Source: Pseudomonas baetica
GTDB taxonomy: Bacteria > Pseudomonadota > Gammaproteobacteria > Pseudomonadales > Pseudomonadaceae
Length of the DNA: 64,000 bases
Assembly (NCBI RefSeq): GCF_002813455.1
Contig: NZ_PHHE01000001.1
Span: 1,426,001-1,490,000, forward strand
Direction: 5' to 3'
In this document: in pieces, positions 52,768 to 60,678 of the stretch
Layout of the letters: each line of letters begins with the position of its first letter
Position numbering within the stretch: the stretch's first letter is position 1
Program-made: the position numbers and the translations under genes
Notes under the pieces: model-generated
What the model saw: only the letters and a program-made list of their open reading frames with translations
Told to the model about the DNA's origin: nothing
Databases searched by the model: none

Positions 52768-54051
52768 ATGAAACAGCAACACGTAAACAGCTACTACGCC
52801 GCCACCCGCAACGAAGTCATCGACTTCCCGATTCTGGAAGAAGCGGTGGACTGCGATGTCTGCATCATCGGCGCCGGCTACACCGGCCTGTCCTCGGCAC
52901 TGTTCCTGACTGAAGCCGGCTACAAAGTGACGGTGCTGGAAGCGGCGAAAGTCGGCTACGGCGCCAGCGGCCGCAACGGCGGTCAACTGGTCAACTCCTA
53001 CAGCCGCGACGTCGACGTGATCGAAGAGCGCTACGGCGACAAGACCGCCGAAATCCTCGGTAGCATGATCTTCGAAGGCGCCGACATCATTCGTTCGCGC
53101 ATCAAGGACTACGACATCAAATGCGACTACCGCCCGGGCGGCATCTTCGCAGCGATGAACAAGAAACAACTGAATGGCCTGGCCGAGCAGAAGAAAAACT
53201 GGGAACGCTACGGCAATCGCAATCTGAAGATGCTCGACGCTGCGGACATTCGCAGGGAAGTCGGCTCCGACGCCTACGTCGGCGGCCTGCTCGACTTGCA
53301 GGGCGGCCATGTTCACCCGCTGAACCTGGCCCTCGGTGAAGCCGCCGCGATCACGCGTCTGGGCGGGAAGATCTACGAGCAATCCGCTGCCGTGGAAATC
53401 ACCTACGGCGAGCCGAATGTCATCCGCACCGCCAAAGGCCTGGTACGCGCCAAGTACCTGCTGATCGCCGGCAACGCTTATCTGCCGCAAGGCCTCGACA
53501 ACCGCGTGACCGCGAAAAGCATGCCGTGCGGCTCGCAAATCGTCGTCACCGAACCGTTGACCGAAAAGCAGGCACGCAGCCTGATCACCAACAACTACTG
53601 CGTCGAAGACTGCAACTACTTGCTGGATTACTACCGCCTCACCGCCGACAACCGTCTGCTCTACGGCGGCGGCGTGGTCTACGGCGCGCGTGAACCGGAC
53701 GACATCGAACAACTGATCCGCCCGAAGATCCTCAAGACCTTCCCACAGCTCAAGGACGTGAAAATCGACTACCGCTGGACCGGCAACTTCCTGCTGACCA
53801 TGTCACGCATGCCGCAATTCGGCCGCATCGAGAAAAACGCCTACTACATGCAAGGCTACAGCGGCCACGGCGTCACTTGCTCACACCTGGCCGGCAAACT
53901 GATCTCGGAAATGATCCGCGGCGACGCCGAACGCTTCGATGCGTTCGCCTCGCTGCCGCACATGCCAATGCTCGGCGGCCGCACCTTCTCCGCACCGCTG
54001 ACAGCCCTCGGCGCCGTCTACTACTCGCTACGCGACCGCTTCGGCCTCTAA
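52768..54051 (+). CDS. puuB: Gamma-glutamylputrescine oxidase (FAD)
   Basis: DAO-family flavoprotein of 427 residues that oxidises gamma-glutamylputrescine to the aldehyde, giving ammonia and peroxide. The FAD motif is VCIIGAGYTGLSSALFLTE, followed by ASGRNGGQLVNSYSRDVD. The C-terminal block YMQGYSGHGVTCSHLAGKL is also typical. The ATG at 52768 (MKQQHVNSYYAATRN) is used because CGGAGAAC precedes it. Follows puuC by 52 nt. Confidence 0.92.
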   Translation: MKQQHVNSYYAATRNEVIDFPILEEAVDCDVCIIGAGYTGLSSALFLTEAGYKVTVLEAAKVGYGASGRNGGQLVNSYSRDVDVIEERYGDKTAEILGSMIFEGADIIRSRIKDYDIKCDYRPGGIFAAMNKKQLNGLAEQKKNWERYGNRNLKMLDAADIRREVGSDAYVGGLLDLQGGHVHPLNLALGEAAAITRLGGKIYEQSAAVEITYGEPNVIRTAKGLVRAKYLLIAGNAYLPQGLDNRVTAKSMPCGSQIVVTEPLTEKQARSLITNNYCVEDCNYLLDYYRLTADNRLLYGGGVVYGAREPDDIEQLIRPKILKTFPQLKDVKIDYRWTGNFLLTMSRMPQFGRIEKNAYYMQGYSGHGVTCSHLAGKLISEMIRGDAERFDAFASLPHMPMLGGRTFSAPLTALGAVYYSLRDRFGL

Positions 54052-54115
54052 GTTACCTCCCCGGCGGCGGCCCCAAGACCCCGCCGGTTTTTACCTGATA
54101 CACCAAAACTCTAAT

Positions 54116-54711
54116 TGTGGGAGCTGGCTTGCCAGCGATGACGGCCTGACAACCTCCACAAAGCCAACTGACACAAAAGAGATCCAACTGTGGGAGCGAG
54201 CCTGCCAGCGAAGAGGCCAGCCCAGCCACCATCCCTCCCACAGAAACACCACAAACCCTGTGGGATTCTGGCTTGCCAGCGATGACGGCCTGACAACCCC
54301 CACAAAGCCAACTGACACAAAAGAGATCCAACTGTGGGAGCGAGCCTGCCAGCGATGAGGCCAGCCCAGCCAACATCCCTCCCACAGAAACACCACAAAC
54401 CCTGTGGGAGTCTGGCTTGCCAGCGATGACGGCCTGACAACCTCCACAAAGCCAACTGACACAAAAGAGATCCAACTGTGGGAGCGGGCCTGCCAGCGAA
54501 GAGGCCAGCCCAGCCACCATCCCTCCCACAGAAACACCACAAACCCTGTGGGAGTCTGGCTTGCCAGCGATGACGGCCTGACAACCTCCACAAAGCCAAC
54601 TGACACAAAAGAGATCCAACTGTGGGAGCGAGCCTGCTCGCGAAGAGGCCATATCAGCCAACATCCATGTCGCCTGACACACCGCTTTCGCGAGCAAGCC
54701 CGCTCCCACAG
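54116..54711. repeat. 144-bp tandem array of decayed REP pairs (~4 units)
   Basis: The marker GATGACGGCCTGACAAC occurs at 54137, 54281, 54425 and 54569, exactly 144 nt apart. Each unit holds two REP-like arms (TGTGGGAGCGAGCCTGCCAG and CTCCCACAGAAAC) in which the normal GCTCGCGAA core has become GCCAGCGA. The last unit ends in an intact REP pair (54621-54711). Units differ by a few substitutions and one single-base indel in the first. Because 144 is divisible by three and the unit has few stop codons on the minus strand, long overlapping minus-strand frames arise; these are judged not to be genes. The rest of 54052-54900 is the puuR promoter region. Confidence 0.9.
54621..54711. repeat. Intact REP inverted pair at the end of the array
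   Basis: TGTGGGAGCGAGCCTGCTCG and its complement, head to head with a ~40-nt spacer. It shows the ancestral form from which the 144-bp units have diverged. Confidence 0.88.
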
Positions 54712-54900
54712 TCACTGTATTACCAAGGCAAGAAAGACTTTTCCCCCACCACCCATCGAACCTGCTGAGCAACACCAGCAAACGTGATTTAATAGCCGCC
54801 TTTCACGGTTCCGGGACACGGGAGCAACGTGATCCGCGCCCCGGCGCGTCACCCGCCACCCACCCCCATCACCCTTAAGTACTCTTCACATAAGGCAGTC

Positions 54901-55449
54901 ATGGATACGGGTTCTCGACTCAAACTAGTACGCGAAAGCTACAAACTCTCCCAGCGCGAGCTGGCCCGGCGTAGCGGCGTGACCAATGCCACCATCTCCC
55001 TGATCGAACAGAATCGCGTCAGCCCCTCCGTCAGCTCCCTGAAAAAGCTGCTCGAAGGCATCCCGATGTCCCTGGCCGACTTCTTCACCTTCGACCAACC
55101 GCCGCGCGAACACCAATATGTCTTCCGCGCCAATGAACAACCCGACCTCGGCCGCCACGGCCTGCGCCTGCTGCTGATCGGCGCCTCCGTGCCGAGCCGC
55201 CAGATGCGCTTGCTGCGCGAGCAATACGCACCGGGCGCGAGCTCCGGGGAAGAGCCGATTGTGCATGCGGAAGGTGAGGAGTGTGGGCTGGTGACGCGGG
55301 GGACGGTTGAGTTGACCGTGGATGGCTCGGTGAGTGTTTTGAATGCCGGGGATGGGTATTACTTTCCGACGACGTTGCCGCATAAGTTCCGGAATATTGG
55401 GGCGGATGAGGCTGAGATTATTAGTGCGAATACGCCGGCGAATTTTTAG
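54901..55449 (+). CDS. puuR: PuuR-type XRE/cupin transcriptional regulator
   Basis: Regulator of 182 residues. An XRE helix-turn-helix (about 5-60: LKLVRESYKLSQRELARRSG, ATISLIEQNRVSPSVSSL) is joined to a C-terminal cupin domain (about 110-180) with GDGYYFPTTLPHKFRN. PuuR in E. coli represses the putrescine genes and is relieved by putrescine. The ATG at 54901 is used because it fits the family start MDTGSRLK. It lies downstream of puuB on the same strand, separated by the repeat array, so it has its own promoter. Confidence 0.9.
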   Translation: MDTGSRLKLVRESYKLSQRELARRSGVTNATISLIEQNRVSPSVSSLKKLLEGIPMSLADFFTFDQPPREHQYVFRANEQPDLGRHGLRLLLIGASVPSRQMRLLREQYAPGASSGEEPIVHAEGEECGLVTRGTVELTVDGSVSVLNAGDGYYFPTTLPHKFRNIGADEAEIISANTPANF

Positions 55450-55480
55450 TTTTGTATTGCTACTTCTTAGTCAATATTAT

Positions 55481-55549
55481 TGGCATCTGATTTGACTAAT
55501 TAGATGCCAGGTTTATTTTGCTAAGTAAACATGGCATCTTTCTTTTTTC
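55481..55549 (+). terminator. Three-arm hairpin region after puuR (terminator)
   Basis: TGGCATCT at 55481, AGATGCCA at 55502 and TGGCATCT at 55532. The middle arm can pair with either the first or the third, giving mutually exclusive stems; the second stem is extended by GTTTA/TAAAC and is followed by TTTCTTTTTTC. It looks like a terminator with an alternative fold. It lies between the converging puuR and fic genes. Confidence 0.65.
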
Positions 55550-55557
55550 TATTGTGC

Positions 55558-56151
55558 TTATATAGGCTCTAAGATATCCATGAAGATTTCTTTTAGTGCT
55601 TTGTGGTCGGTGGTGTAGGCGCTTATGTTAGCTGATATCCACTGGTCACTGTCTTCTTGCCAGCGAATCGAGTACTTTGCATCTTGCGCAATATACTCAA
55701 ACAGAATTCTCTGTGTTCGGCCGTTGCCTTCACGAAATGGGTGAATGATATTCAGCTCGCCATAATGGTAGGCAAGGCGATCAGCAGTATCTTCCAAGCT
55801 CCAGAATTTTTCCTTATTCTGAAAGTCGAGATTTATAGCTTGAAAAATTTTCAGCGCTTCGGCTTCGATGCGCTCTGGAGCACAAAATCGGGTGGTTCCT
55901 TTCCATATGCCAACTAGACGGAGCTCTCCAGCCCATTGATAGAGGGACGAAAAAAGGGTTTTGTGGATATATTTCATCGTGGCAAGGCTGTAGGGGCTTT
56001 TTTGCTCGCTTATCAAAGCGATATTGAGCTTGGTGGCTTCGCGCTCAGCAACCTCCAGTTCGTTAATGTCGGTGATGTCTTTAATGTTTTTGAGGCAGTC
56101 GGTACCTTTTATGAGATAGGGGTCGCTTTCAGAGATTTGATATCTGTCCAT
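55558..56151 (-). CDS. Fic-domain AMPylating toxin
   Basis: Fic protein of 197 residues. The active site is HPFREGNGRTQR (residues 137-148), the full HPFx(D/E)GNGRxxR motif with catalytic H137, and YSLATMKYIHKTLFSSLYQW upstream forms the flap region. Such short Fic proteins (FicT, VbhT type) transfer AMP to DNA gyrase/topoisomerase IV and stop growth. No internal inhibitory motif is seen at either end, so it depends on a separate antitoxin, encoded by the gene that ends 2 nt upstream. Clearly AT-richer than the core genes, so probably acquired. Confidence 0.9.
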   Translation of the reverse strand: MDRYQISESDPYLIKGTDCLKNIKDITDINELEVAEREATKLNIALISEQKSPYSLATMKYIHKTLFSSLYQWAGELRLVGIWKGTTRFCAPERIEAEALKIFQAINLDFQNKEKFWSLEDTADRLAYHYGELNIIHPFREGNGRTQRILFEYIAQDAKYSIRWQEDSDQWISANISAYTTDHKALKEIFMDILEPI

Positions 56152-56153
56152 AG

Positions 56154-56645
56154 TTAATTGTTCTCCAGAATAATACCTTCCAGCTTGGAGCTGGCTATAA
56201 AATTTCGCACCTTGTTTTTCTCAAAAATCGACTGGGCGCTGAGTTCGTCTGGAGACGAAAAAAGCCGCAGCATATCCAGTAGCATCTTCGTAACGGTGGA
56301 TTTCTTTTTTCGGTTTGTAGGTCGGCCAATCTCTTTTGCGATGAGTTCTTGAAAGGTATAGACGTCAACGCTGCTACCTTTCCAGGTATCATTTTCAATG
56401 TACGTGTTTATGTCTGCTGGATGTCGTCGCGTCCATGCGGTCACTGATTTGATTAATCTCTGCGCTTCCCTATGGGTCTGGCACTGAAAGTTAGCGCCGA
56501 ATGTAGATTTCAGTAATTTATTGATTTGCGCAATGCTTATTGATTCCAAGCGAGGGTAGTCACTAGAGAGAAGTATTTCCTTGATTTCATCAGATTGTGA
56601 ATTCACGATATTTTTTGGCCTGGTCACGTTCGCATTCAGATTCAA
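56154..56645 (-). CDS. Fic antitoxin with C-terminal SxxxEG motif and long N-terminal domain
   Basis: A 163-residue protein upstream of, and 2 nt from, the Fic toxin gene. Its last residues FIASSKLEGIILENN contain S152-x3-E156-G157, the (S/T)xxxE(G/N) inhibitory-helix motif by which class I Fic antitoxins block ATP binding. Known antitoxins of this class are only ~60-70 residues, so the preceding ~135 residues (ISIAQINKLLKSTFG, THREAQRLIKSVTAWTRRHP, TFQELIAKEIGRPTNRKKK) form an extra domain of unknown function, perhaps for DNA binding and autoregulation. Antitoxin-first order is normal for autoregulated systems. Confidence 0.8.
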   Translation of the reverse strand: MNLNANVTRPKNIVNSQSDEIKEILLSSDYPRLESISIAQINKLLKSTFGANFQCQTHREAQRLIKSVTAWTRRHPADINTYIENDTWKGSSVDVYTFQELIAKEIGRPTNRKKKSTVTKMLLDMLRLFSSPDELSAQSIFEKNKVRNFIASSKLEGIILENN

Positions 56646-56910
56646 GAATAGCTCATCATTTCCTGTTCCTTGCTTTGTGCGCTAATTAGCAAGAAAAAGT
56701 AAGATTCTGAGTCGCAATACAGGTAGTTATTCACGCGCTCCCTCCATTGTCCATGATCATGAGTAATGCCGAACCTATCAAATCATCAGTGCAATTTCCA
56801 TCTCTTGCTCGAGTCAGGCTGACAGCCTGACGAGCCAAGAGGAGGTCACGTTAAATCGGTAGCATTGGTTCCGCAAAAATACGGCTTTCAAGCTCTGGAA
56901 TGTTGAAAGG

Positions 56911-57198
56911 CTAAATGGGGGTATCAAACCCCCGCTGCTCTATTACCCGAAATACATCACTGACATCCTGCACCATGATCCTGGCGATGTTGGTCACGGT
57001 GTTGATGTCGTGTTCGGCGTAATCGGGGAGGCTGGTGCAGGCGATGAGGTCGAGGTATTTGAGTACGGCGTTTAGGCGTTCGGCCAGGCAGGCATGGAGT
57101 TCACGCAGTGGGGAGTCGGCGTCGATCAGGAGGACGGGGTGGTCGGTGGCTGGGTGAGACATGTGGGCGTAGTGGTGGAGAGGTTTTTTGATCGTCAT
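56911..57198 (-). CDS. DUF6124 (formerly DUF3077) protein
   Basis: A 95-residue protein of the pseudomonad DUF6124 family (DADSPLRELHACLAERLNAV, YLDLIACTSLPDYAEHDINT, RIMVQDVSDVFRVIEQRG). It is all-helical by appearance, without signal or membrane segments. The start is taken as MTIKKPLHH at 57198, though no good Shine-Dalgarno sequence is seen, which fits control by the structured leader just upstream. The family occurs in several copies per pseudomonad genome; its function is not known. Confidence 0.8.
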   Translation of the reverse strand: MTIKKPLHHYAHMSHPATDHPVLLIDADSPLRELHACLAERLNAVLKYLDLIACTSLPDYAEHDINTVTNIARIMVQDVSDVFRVIEQRGFDTPI

Positions 57199-57210
57199 TA
57201 GGAATGGTCT

Positions 57211-57331
57211 CTCAATAAAAAATGAGCCACCGTTCTGCTGCGAAACATAATGGGTGGCGGCTGTGAGCAGGTTCGCAGACCGAGGAGAAACCAGACTCGG
57301 CAGACTCGAAAGTCTCCCGCACACAACCGCC
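57211..57331 (-). promoter_or_regulatory. Structured mRNA leader of the DUF6124 gene
   Basis: Read leftward, the leader can form a 10-bp closing stem (GGCGGTTGTG at 57331-57322 with CACAGCCGCC at 57265-57256, one G-U), enclosing a hairpin AGACTTTCGAGTCT with a stable TTCG loop (57315-57302) and a second hairpin CCGAG/CTCGG (57300-57280). An alternative stem GCCACC (57258-57253) / GGTGGC (57231-57226) overlaps the closing stem, so the two folds exclude each other. CTCA/TGAG closes a small hairpin (57226-57211) just before the start codon. It resembles a regulated leader; no ligand is known. Confidence 0.55.
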
Positions 57332-57492
57332 ATAAAACGTAATGCTGGCGAATTTTGCCAGAATTGTCGTTAGACGGTGTTATCCAATTTCTCCTTTGGG
57401 CTGCGAAACCCATCGCCAACTGCGGTCAGCGACAGCCCCACTCTAGGCAGCAATTCCTGCCGCCACAACCGACCTGTAGGACGCAAACCCGA

Positions 57493-57630
57493 CCCTGTGG
57501 CGAGGGGATTTATCCCTGATCGGCGACGCAGTCGTCGTAATCCGTGGCCTGCGGCGTGTCTGGAGAAATGAGCTCGCCGGTTTGGGGCCGCTTCGCAACC
57601 CATCGGGGATGAATCCCCTCACCACAGGGG
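57493..57630. repeat. Second type of inverted repeat (CCTGTGGCGAGGGG)
   Basis: CCTGTGGCGAGGGGATTTAT at 57493 faces GATGAATCCCCTCACCACAG ending at about 57630, a different REP family from the TGTGGGAGCG type. A partial third arm (GGGAGCAAGCGCCCTCGCCA) lies near 57722. The whole 57340-57762 stretch is repeat debris without a supported gene. Confidence 0.75.
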
Positions 57631-57834
57631 GTGTTTTCCTACGCGTTTTTCAGACTTCAAATTCGGTCGAATCTCAAATCATGGCTTTGCATGTTGATAC
57701 AGGGCTGCTTCGCAGGCCAGCGGGAGCAAGCGCCCTCGCCACAATGAATGTGTTGATGCACGAAAAAGGGACACCCAGCGGTGTAATGCTGATCAGTTAA
57801 GCCCTTTTGCTTGACCTTTGGCCGCAAGAAATCA

Positions 57835-57868
57835 AAATCCGATGCCTGAATAGGCATCGGATTTTTTT
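57835..57868 (+). terminator. Hairpin with U-tract directly before the transposase start
   Basis: AAATCCGATGCC / GGCATCGGATTT stem with a 7-nt loop, followed by TTTTTT; the transposase ATG starts at 57869, directly after the run. It is a classic terminator shape. In IS elements this blocks read-through from outside promoters and can hide the start codon of long transcripts. Confidence 0.75.
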
Positions 57869-59200
57869 ATGCGTCTGGCTCGGGCACTGGAACTCACCCA
57901 CAACTTCGTCTCGACTCCCAACTCCCTCGAAGGGTTGGACTCGTTGCTTGATCCATCTCTGGTCGAACAGGCATTGGAGCAGGCCGGTGTAGCCACTTTG
58001 CGCAGGCGACGCTTACCTTTGGAAATGATGCTTTGGTGCGTCATCTCCATGGCGTTTTTTCGACGCATGTCGGCGTGGGATGTGGTCAGTCGCATGAACA
58101 TCATGCTGCCTGGGCAACGTCCGCTGGTCGCGCCCAGCGCCGTAGTCCAAGCCCGTCAGCGGCTGGGCAGCGAGGCCGTACGACAAGTCTTCGATCTGAC
58201 TCAGAAAAGCTGGCATGAAGCGGCCAGTCATCCGACCTGGGCCGGGTTGCGCTTGCTGGGTGTCGACGGCGTCGTCTGGCGTACGCCCGATACACCGGAA
58301 AACCGTGCGCGTTACGACTCCGCCAGCAACCAGCATGGCGATACTGGTTTTCCTCAGGTGCGCATGGTTTGCCAAATGGAATTGACCAGTCACTTACTGA
58401 TTGGCAGCGCGTTTGACGGCTATCGCAGCAACGAGATGAAACTGGCGGAGCAACTGATCGAAACCACCCCCGATCACTCGCTGACGCTGTTCGATCGCGG
58501 CTTTTATTCCTTGGGGTTGCTGCATCAATGGCAGCAAGCAGGCATCGAGCGACATTGGTTGATGCCGCTGAAAAAAGGCTCGCAGTACGAAGTGCTTCAG
58601 CGTTTGGGGCGCCACGATGCTGTGGTCTCGTTGAGTACTTCGCCGCAGGCCCGCAAGCAATGGCCTGGATTGCCGGAGCGCCTGACTGCGCGGCTTCTGA
58701 GCAAAACCGTCAAGGGCAAGGTTTGTCAGATACTGACGTCGATGGCCGACTCATTACGCTTCCCGTCCGACGAAATCGTCGATCTCTACAGCCAGCGATG
58801 GGAGATCGAGTTAGGGTTTAGAGAAATGAAGCAGACCCTGCTGAACAGCAGCTATACGCTGCGCAGCAAGACGCCCGAAATGATTGAGCAGGAACTGTGG
58901 GGCGTGTTGTTGGGCTACAACCTGTTGCGTTATCAGATGGTGGAGATGAGCCGCCATTGTCCAGGCATCCATCCATGCGAACTGAGCTTCACCGCGTGCA
59001 CTTGGGCGATCTTGGGGTTTATCAACGGCGTTTCTGCGGATCGTTCGGGGAACATCCCCAAATATCTCGCAGAGTTGCATGCCTCAGCCCCGCATTATGT
59101 CCTGCCACATCGACGCGAGGAGCGCATTTATCCTCGGGCAATCAGGCTCAAATCGCCGAAGTATCCGATCAAAAACAAAAATGCCAGTCAGCTTAACTGA
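57869..59200 (+). CDS. IS4-family transposase
   Basis: DDE transposase of 443 residues, apparently intact. The DDE residues fit [13 protein letters not shown] (first D), [14 protein letters not shown] (second D) and the YREK-type block [19 protein letters not shown] (E), as in IS4. An N-terminal ~100-residue domain precedes it ([20 protein letters not shown]). The start at 57869 has no ribosome site because a hairpin and U-tract occupy the place, so translation may be deliberately weak. The right end has another strong hairpin (59181-59207) just before and over the stop. Confidence 0.93.
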   Translation: MRLARALELTHNFVSTPNSLEGLDSLLDPSLVEQALEQAGVATLRRRRLPLEMMLWCVISMAFFRRMSAWDVVSRMNIMLPGQRPLVAPSAVVQARQRLGSEAVRQVFDLTQKSWHEAASHPTWAGLRLLGVDGVVWRTPDTPENRARYDSASNQHGDTGFPQVRMVCQMELTSHLLIGSAFDGYRSNEMKLAEQLIETTPDHSLTLFDRGFYSLGLLHQWQQAGIERHWLMPLKKGSQYEVLQRLGRHDAVVSLSTSPQARKQWPGLPERLTARLLSKTVKGKVCQILTSMADSLRFPSDEIVDLYSQRWEIELGFREMKQTLLNSSYTLRSKTPEMIEQELWGVLLGYNLLRYQMVEMSRHCPGIHPCELSFTACTWAILGFINGVSADRSGNIPKYLAELHASAPHYVLPHRREERIYPRAIRLKSPKYPIKNKNASQLN

Positions 59201-59248
59201 CTGGCATTACACCCAGCGGTGTCCCTTTTTATGTGCGCTAAACATCCG

Positions 59249-59680
59249 TTACTTCGCCTTCCAATGCCCACCGCCACTTTCACAATCAATCTTCGCCTGC
59301 CCCAGATTCTCCGCGCCGTAGTAATACGTGGTCACCTGCGCGCCCTCCGGAATATTCAACGCTTTGGCGTTTTTGTCCTTGCTGGTGGAGTGCGGGTTGG
59401 CGAGGGATTCCTGGGTGAGGGTGGCAATACAAGTGGCCTTGTAGTGGTCATCGCACTGCTGGACCTTTTTCTTGACGGCGTTGACCATGTCTTTGCTTTC
59501 GTTGCTGCACGACCAGTCGATGGCATTGACGGGCATACCTTCGTATTCGTAGCAGCTATGGCCGGATACGGTAGGCACGGAGGCGCTGGAGGAGCGGGTT
59601 TCGACGTCGCAGCCTTCGGCCATGACGCAGGTGGGGATGACGCAGAACGTGGCGAGCAGAAGCAGGAATCGAATGTTCAT
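59249..59680 (-). CDS. Secreted Cys-rich protein of unknown function
   Basis: A 143-residue exported protein. The signal peptide (MNIRFLLLLATFCVIPTCVMA) is followed by a mature part with six cysteines (EGCDVE, SCYEYEG, WSCSNES, QCDDHYKATCIA, KIDCESGG), probably three disulfides. Tail GGGHWKAK is basic. The start at 59680 is supported by GAGGAAAG. The 3' end lies 18 nt from the IS end. No family recognised. Confidence 0.75.
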   Translation of the reverse strand: MNIRFLLLLATFCVIPTCVMAEGCDVETRSSSASVPTVSGHSCYEYEGMPVNAIDWSCSNESKDMVNAVKKKVQQCDDHYKATCIATLTQESLANPHSTSKDKNAKALNIPEGAQVTTYYYGAENLGQAKIDCESGGGHWKAK

Positions 59681-59843
59681 CGGGCTTTCCTCTTCAAGGG
59701 CGCCGGTTCTGATCAATGTTTGGGCGCTTAAGGTTTCGAGATAGCGCAGAGGAGGAGGTTCCATCAGGTTTTTGATTTGCGCTGGTCGCGTAGACTGAGA
59801 AACAATCGGACACATCTAGCGCCCAAGGATTGGAATATTGCCC

Positions 59844-60224
59844 ATGATTGAAATTGGCAGCCGCAACAACGCTCCTACGCCGCAGCACTCCACCCACGAC
59901 GTCTACATTTTCAACATCGACCTGTCCCGAGCGGCCACGCCTTTCTGCTTCGAACAGTCGACGGCCGGAGGGCATGGTGGGCAGGGCGGTGCGCGCTGGT
60001 TGGCGCTGGATGAGCTGGACGCCTGGCCCGGTGAGTGGCGTGAGCATTTGAAGAAGGCTGATTGTGCCTGGGTCGCTGAGTTGATCGATGCGCATCCGGG
60101 GGCGGATCAGGCGACGTTGGTCGGCATGATTCTCAAGCAACACGCCGAGCCGGTCGGTCGGTTGAAAGCGATTGGCGGCTGGCTTAAACGCAACATCCAT
60201 GTCGGCGGCCGGTACGGCGTTTAA
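59844..60224 (+). CDS. Hypothetical protein, coupled to an HD hydrolase gene
   Basis: A 126-residue protein starting MIEIGSRNNAPTP. It has VYIFNIDLSRAATPFCFEQS, a Gly-rich GGHGGQGGARWLALDELDAW segment, and a helical C-terminus. ARWLALDEL resembles the C-terminal part of Nudix hydrolases, but no Nudix box is present, so it may be a decayed or unrelated fold. The ribosome site is weak. The HD-domain gene begins 16 nt downstream, so the two are co-transcribed. Confidence 0.62.
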   Translation: MIEIGSRNNAPTPQHSTHDVYIFNIDLSRAATPFCFEQSTAGGHGGQGGARWLALDELDAWPGEWREHLKKADCAWVAELIDAHPGADQATLVGMILKQHAEPVGRLKAIGGWLKRNIHVGGRYGV

Positions 60225-60239
60225 TCCGAGGAGATTTCC

Positions 60240-60662
60240 ATGACTCAAACACTCGAACGCGCCATTGCCATCGCCGCCACCGCGCACGCGGGGCAGGTGG
60301 ACAAGGGCGGGGCGCCGTACATTTTGCATCCGCTGAAGGTGATGCTGCGCATGACCTCGCTGGAGGAGCGCATCGTCGCGGTGCTGCACGATGTGGTCGA
60401 GGATTGCGCTATCAGCCTGGATGACCTGCGCAAGGAAGGCTTCAGCGAAGAGGTGCTGACGGCCATTGCGTCGGTGACCAAAGTGCCGGGCGAGTCCTAT
60501 GAGGAATTCGTCGAGCGTGCGGCGCAGAACCCGATTGGCCGGGTGGTGAAACTGGCGGATCTGGAAGAGAACAGTGACCTGTCACGGATCGCCTCGCCAA
60601 GTTGGGAGGATCTGGAGCGGATTGAGAAGTATCGGCGCGCGATTGGACGGTTGCGCTCATAA
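60240..60662 (+). CDS. HD-domain hydrolase, small alarmone hydrolase type
   Basis: A 140-residue stand-alone HD protein related to the hydrolase half of SpoT/MESH1. Metal-binding residues: His in AATAHAGQVDKGGAPYILHP, HD in VAVLHDVVEDC, and Asp in VVKLADLEENSDL. It lacks the synthetase domain. Such proteins hydrolyse (p)ppGpp or related alarmones; several serve as antitoxins. Strong ribosome site (GAGGAG, 7 nt before ATG). Confidence 0.85.
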   Translation: MTQTLERAIAIAATAHAGQVDKGGAPYILHPLKVMLRMTSLEERIVAVLHDVVEDCAISLDDLRKEGFSEEVLTAIASVTKVPGESYEEFVERAAQNPIGRVVKLADLEENSDLSRIASPSWEDLERIEKYRRAIGRLRS

Positions 60663-60678
60663 AAATGGACACGCCCCT

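Larger units (their letters stand above)
57763..59230. mobile_element. Complete IS4-family insertion sequence
   Basis: An ~1.47-kb element bounded by ~40-nt imperfect inverted repeats: AAAAAGGGACACC at the left end and GGTGTCCCTTTTT at the right end, both followed inward by similar GGTGTAATG...CAGTTAAGC. It contains a single full-length transposase gene. No clear target-site duplication is seen (GATGCACG to the left, ATGTGCGC to the right), so it may be an old insertion or the ends were shuffled. It lies in repeat-rich non-coding DNA and breaks no recognisable gene. Confidence 0.88.

Noticed and set aside
12329..54711. Regular inverted REP pairs as a possible CRISPR array or attachment sites
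   Set aside because: Repeats are palindromic, dispersed singly between genes, and have no spacer series or cas genes nearby.
54053..54781. 242-codon repetitive minus-strand frame over the 144-bp array
   Set aside because: All three minus frames are open there because of unit length and few stops; the peptides are just translated REPs (Cys/Trp/Gly-rich), without start signals.
57198..57419. 73-codon frame (and the upstream extension of the DUF6124 gene) over the leader
   Set aside because: The sequence is better explained as paired RNA stems; no start signal and peptide has no recognisable features.
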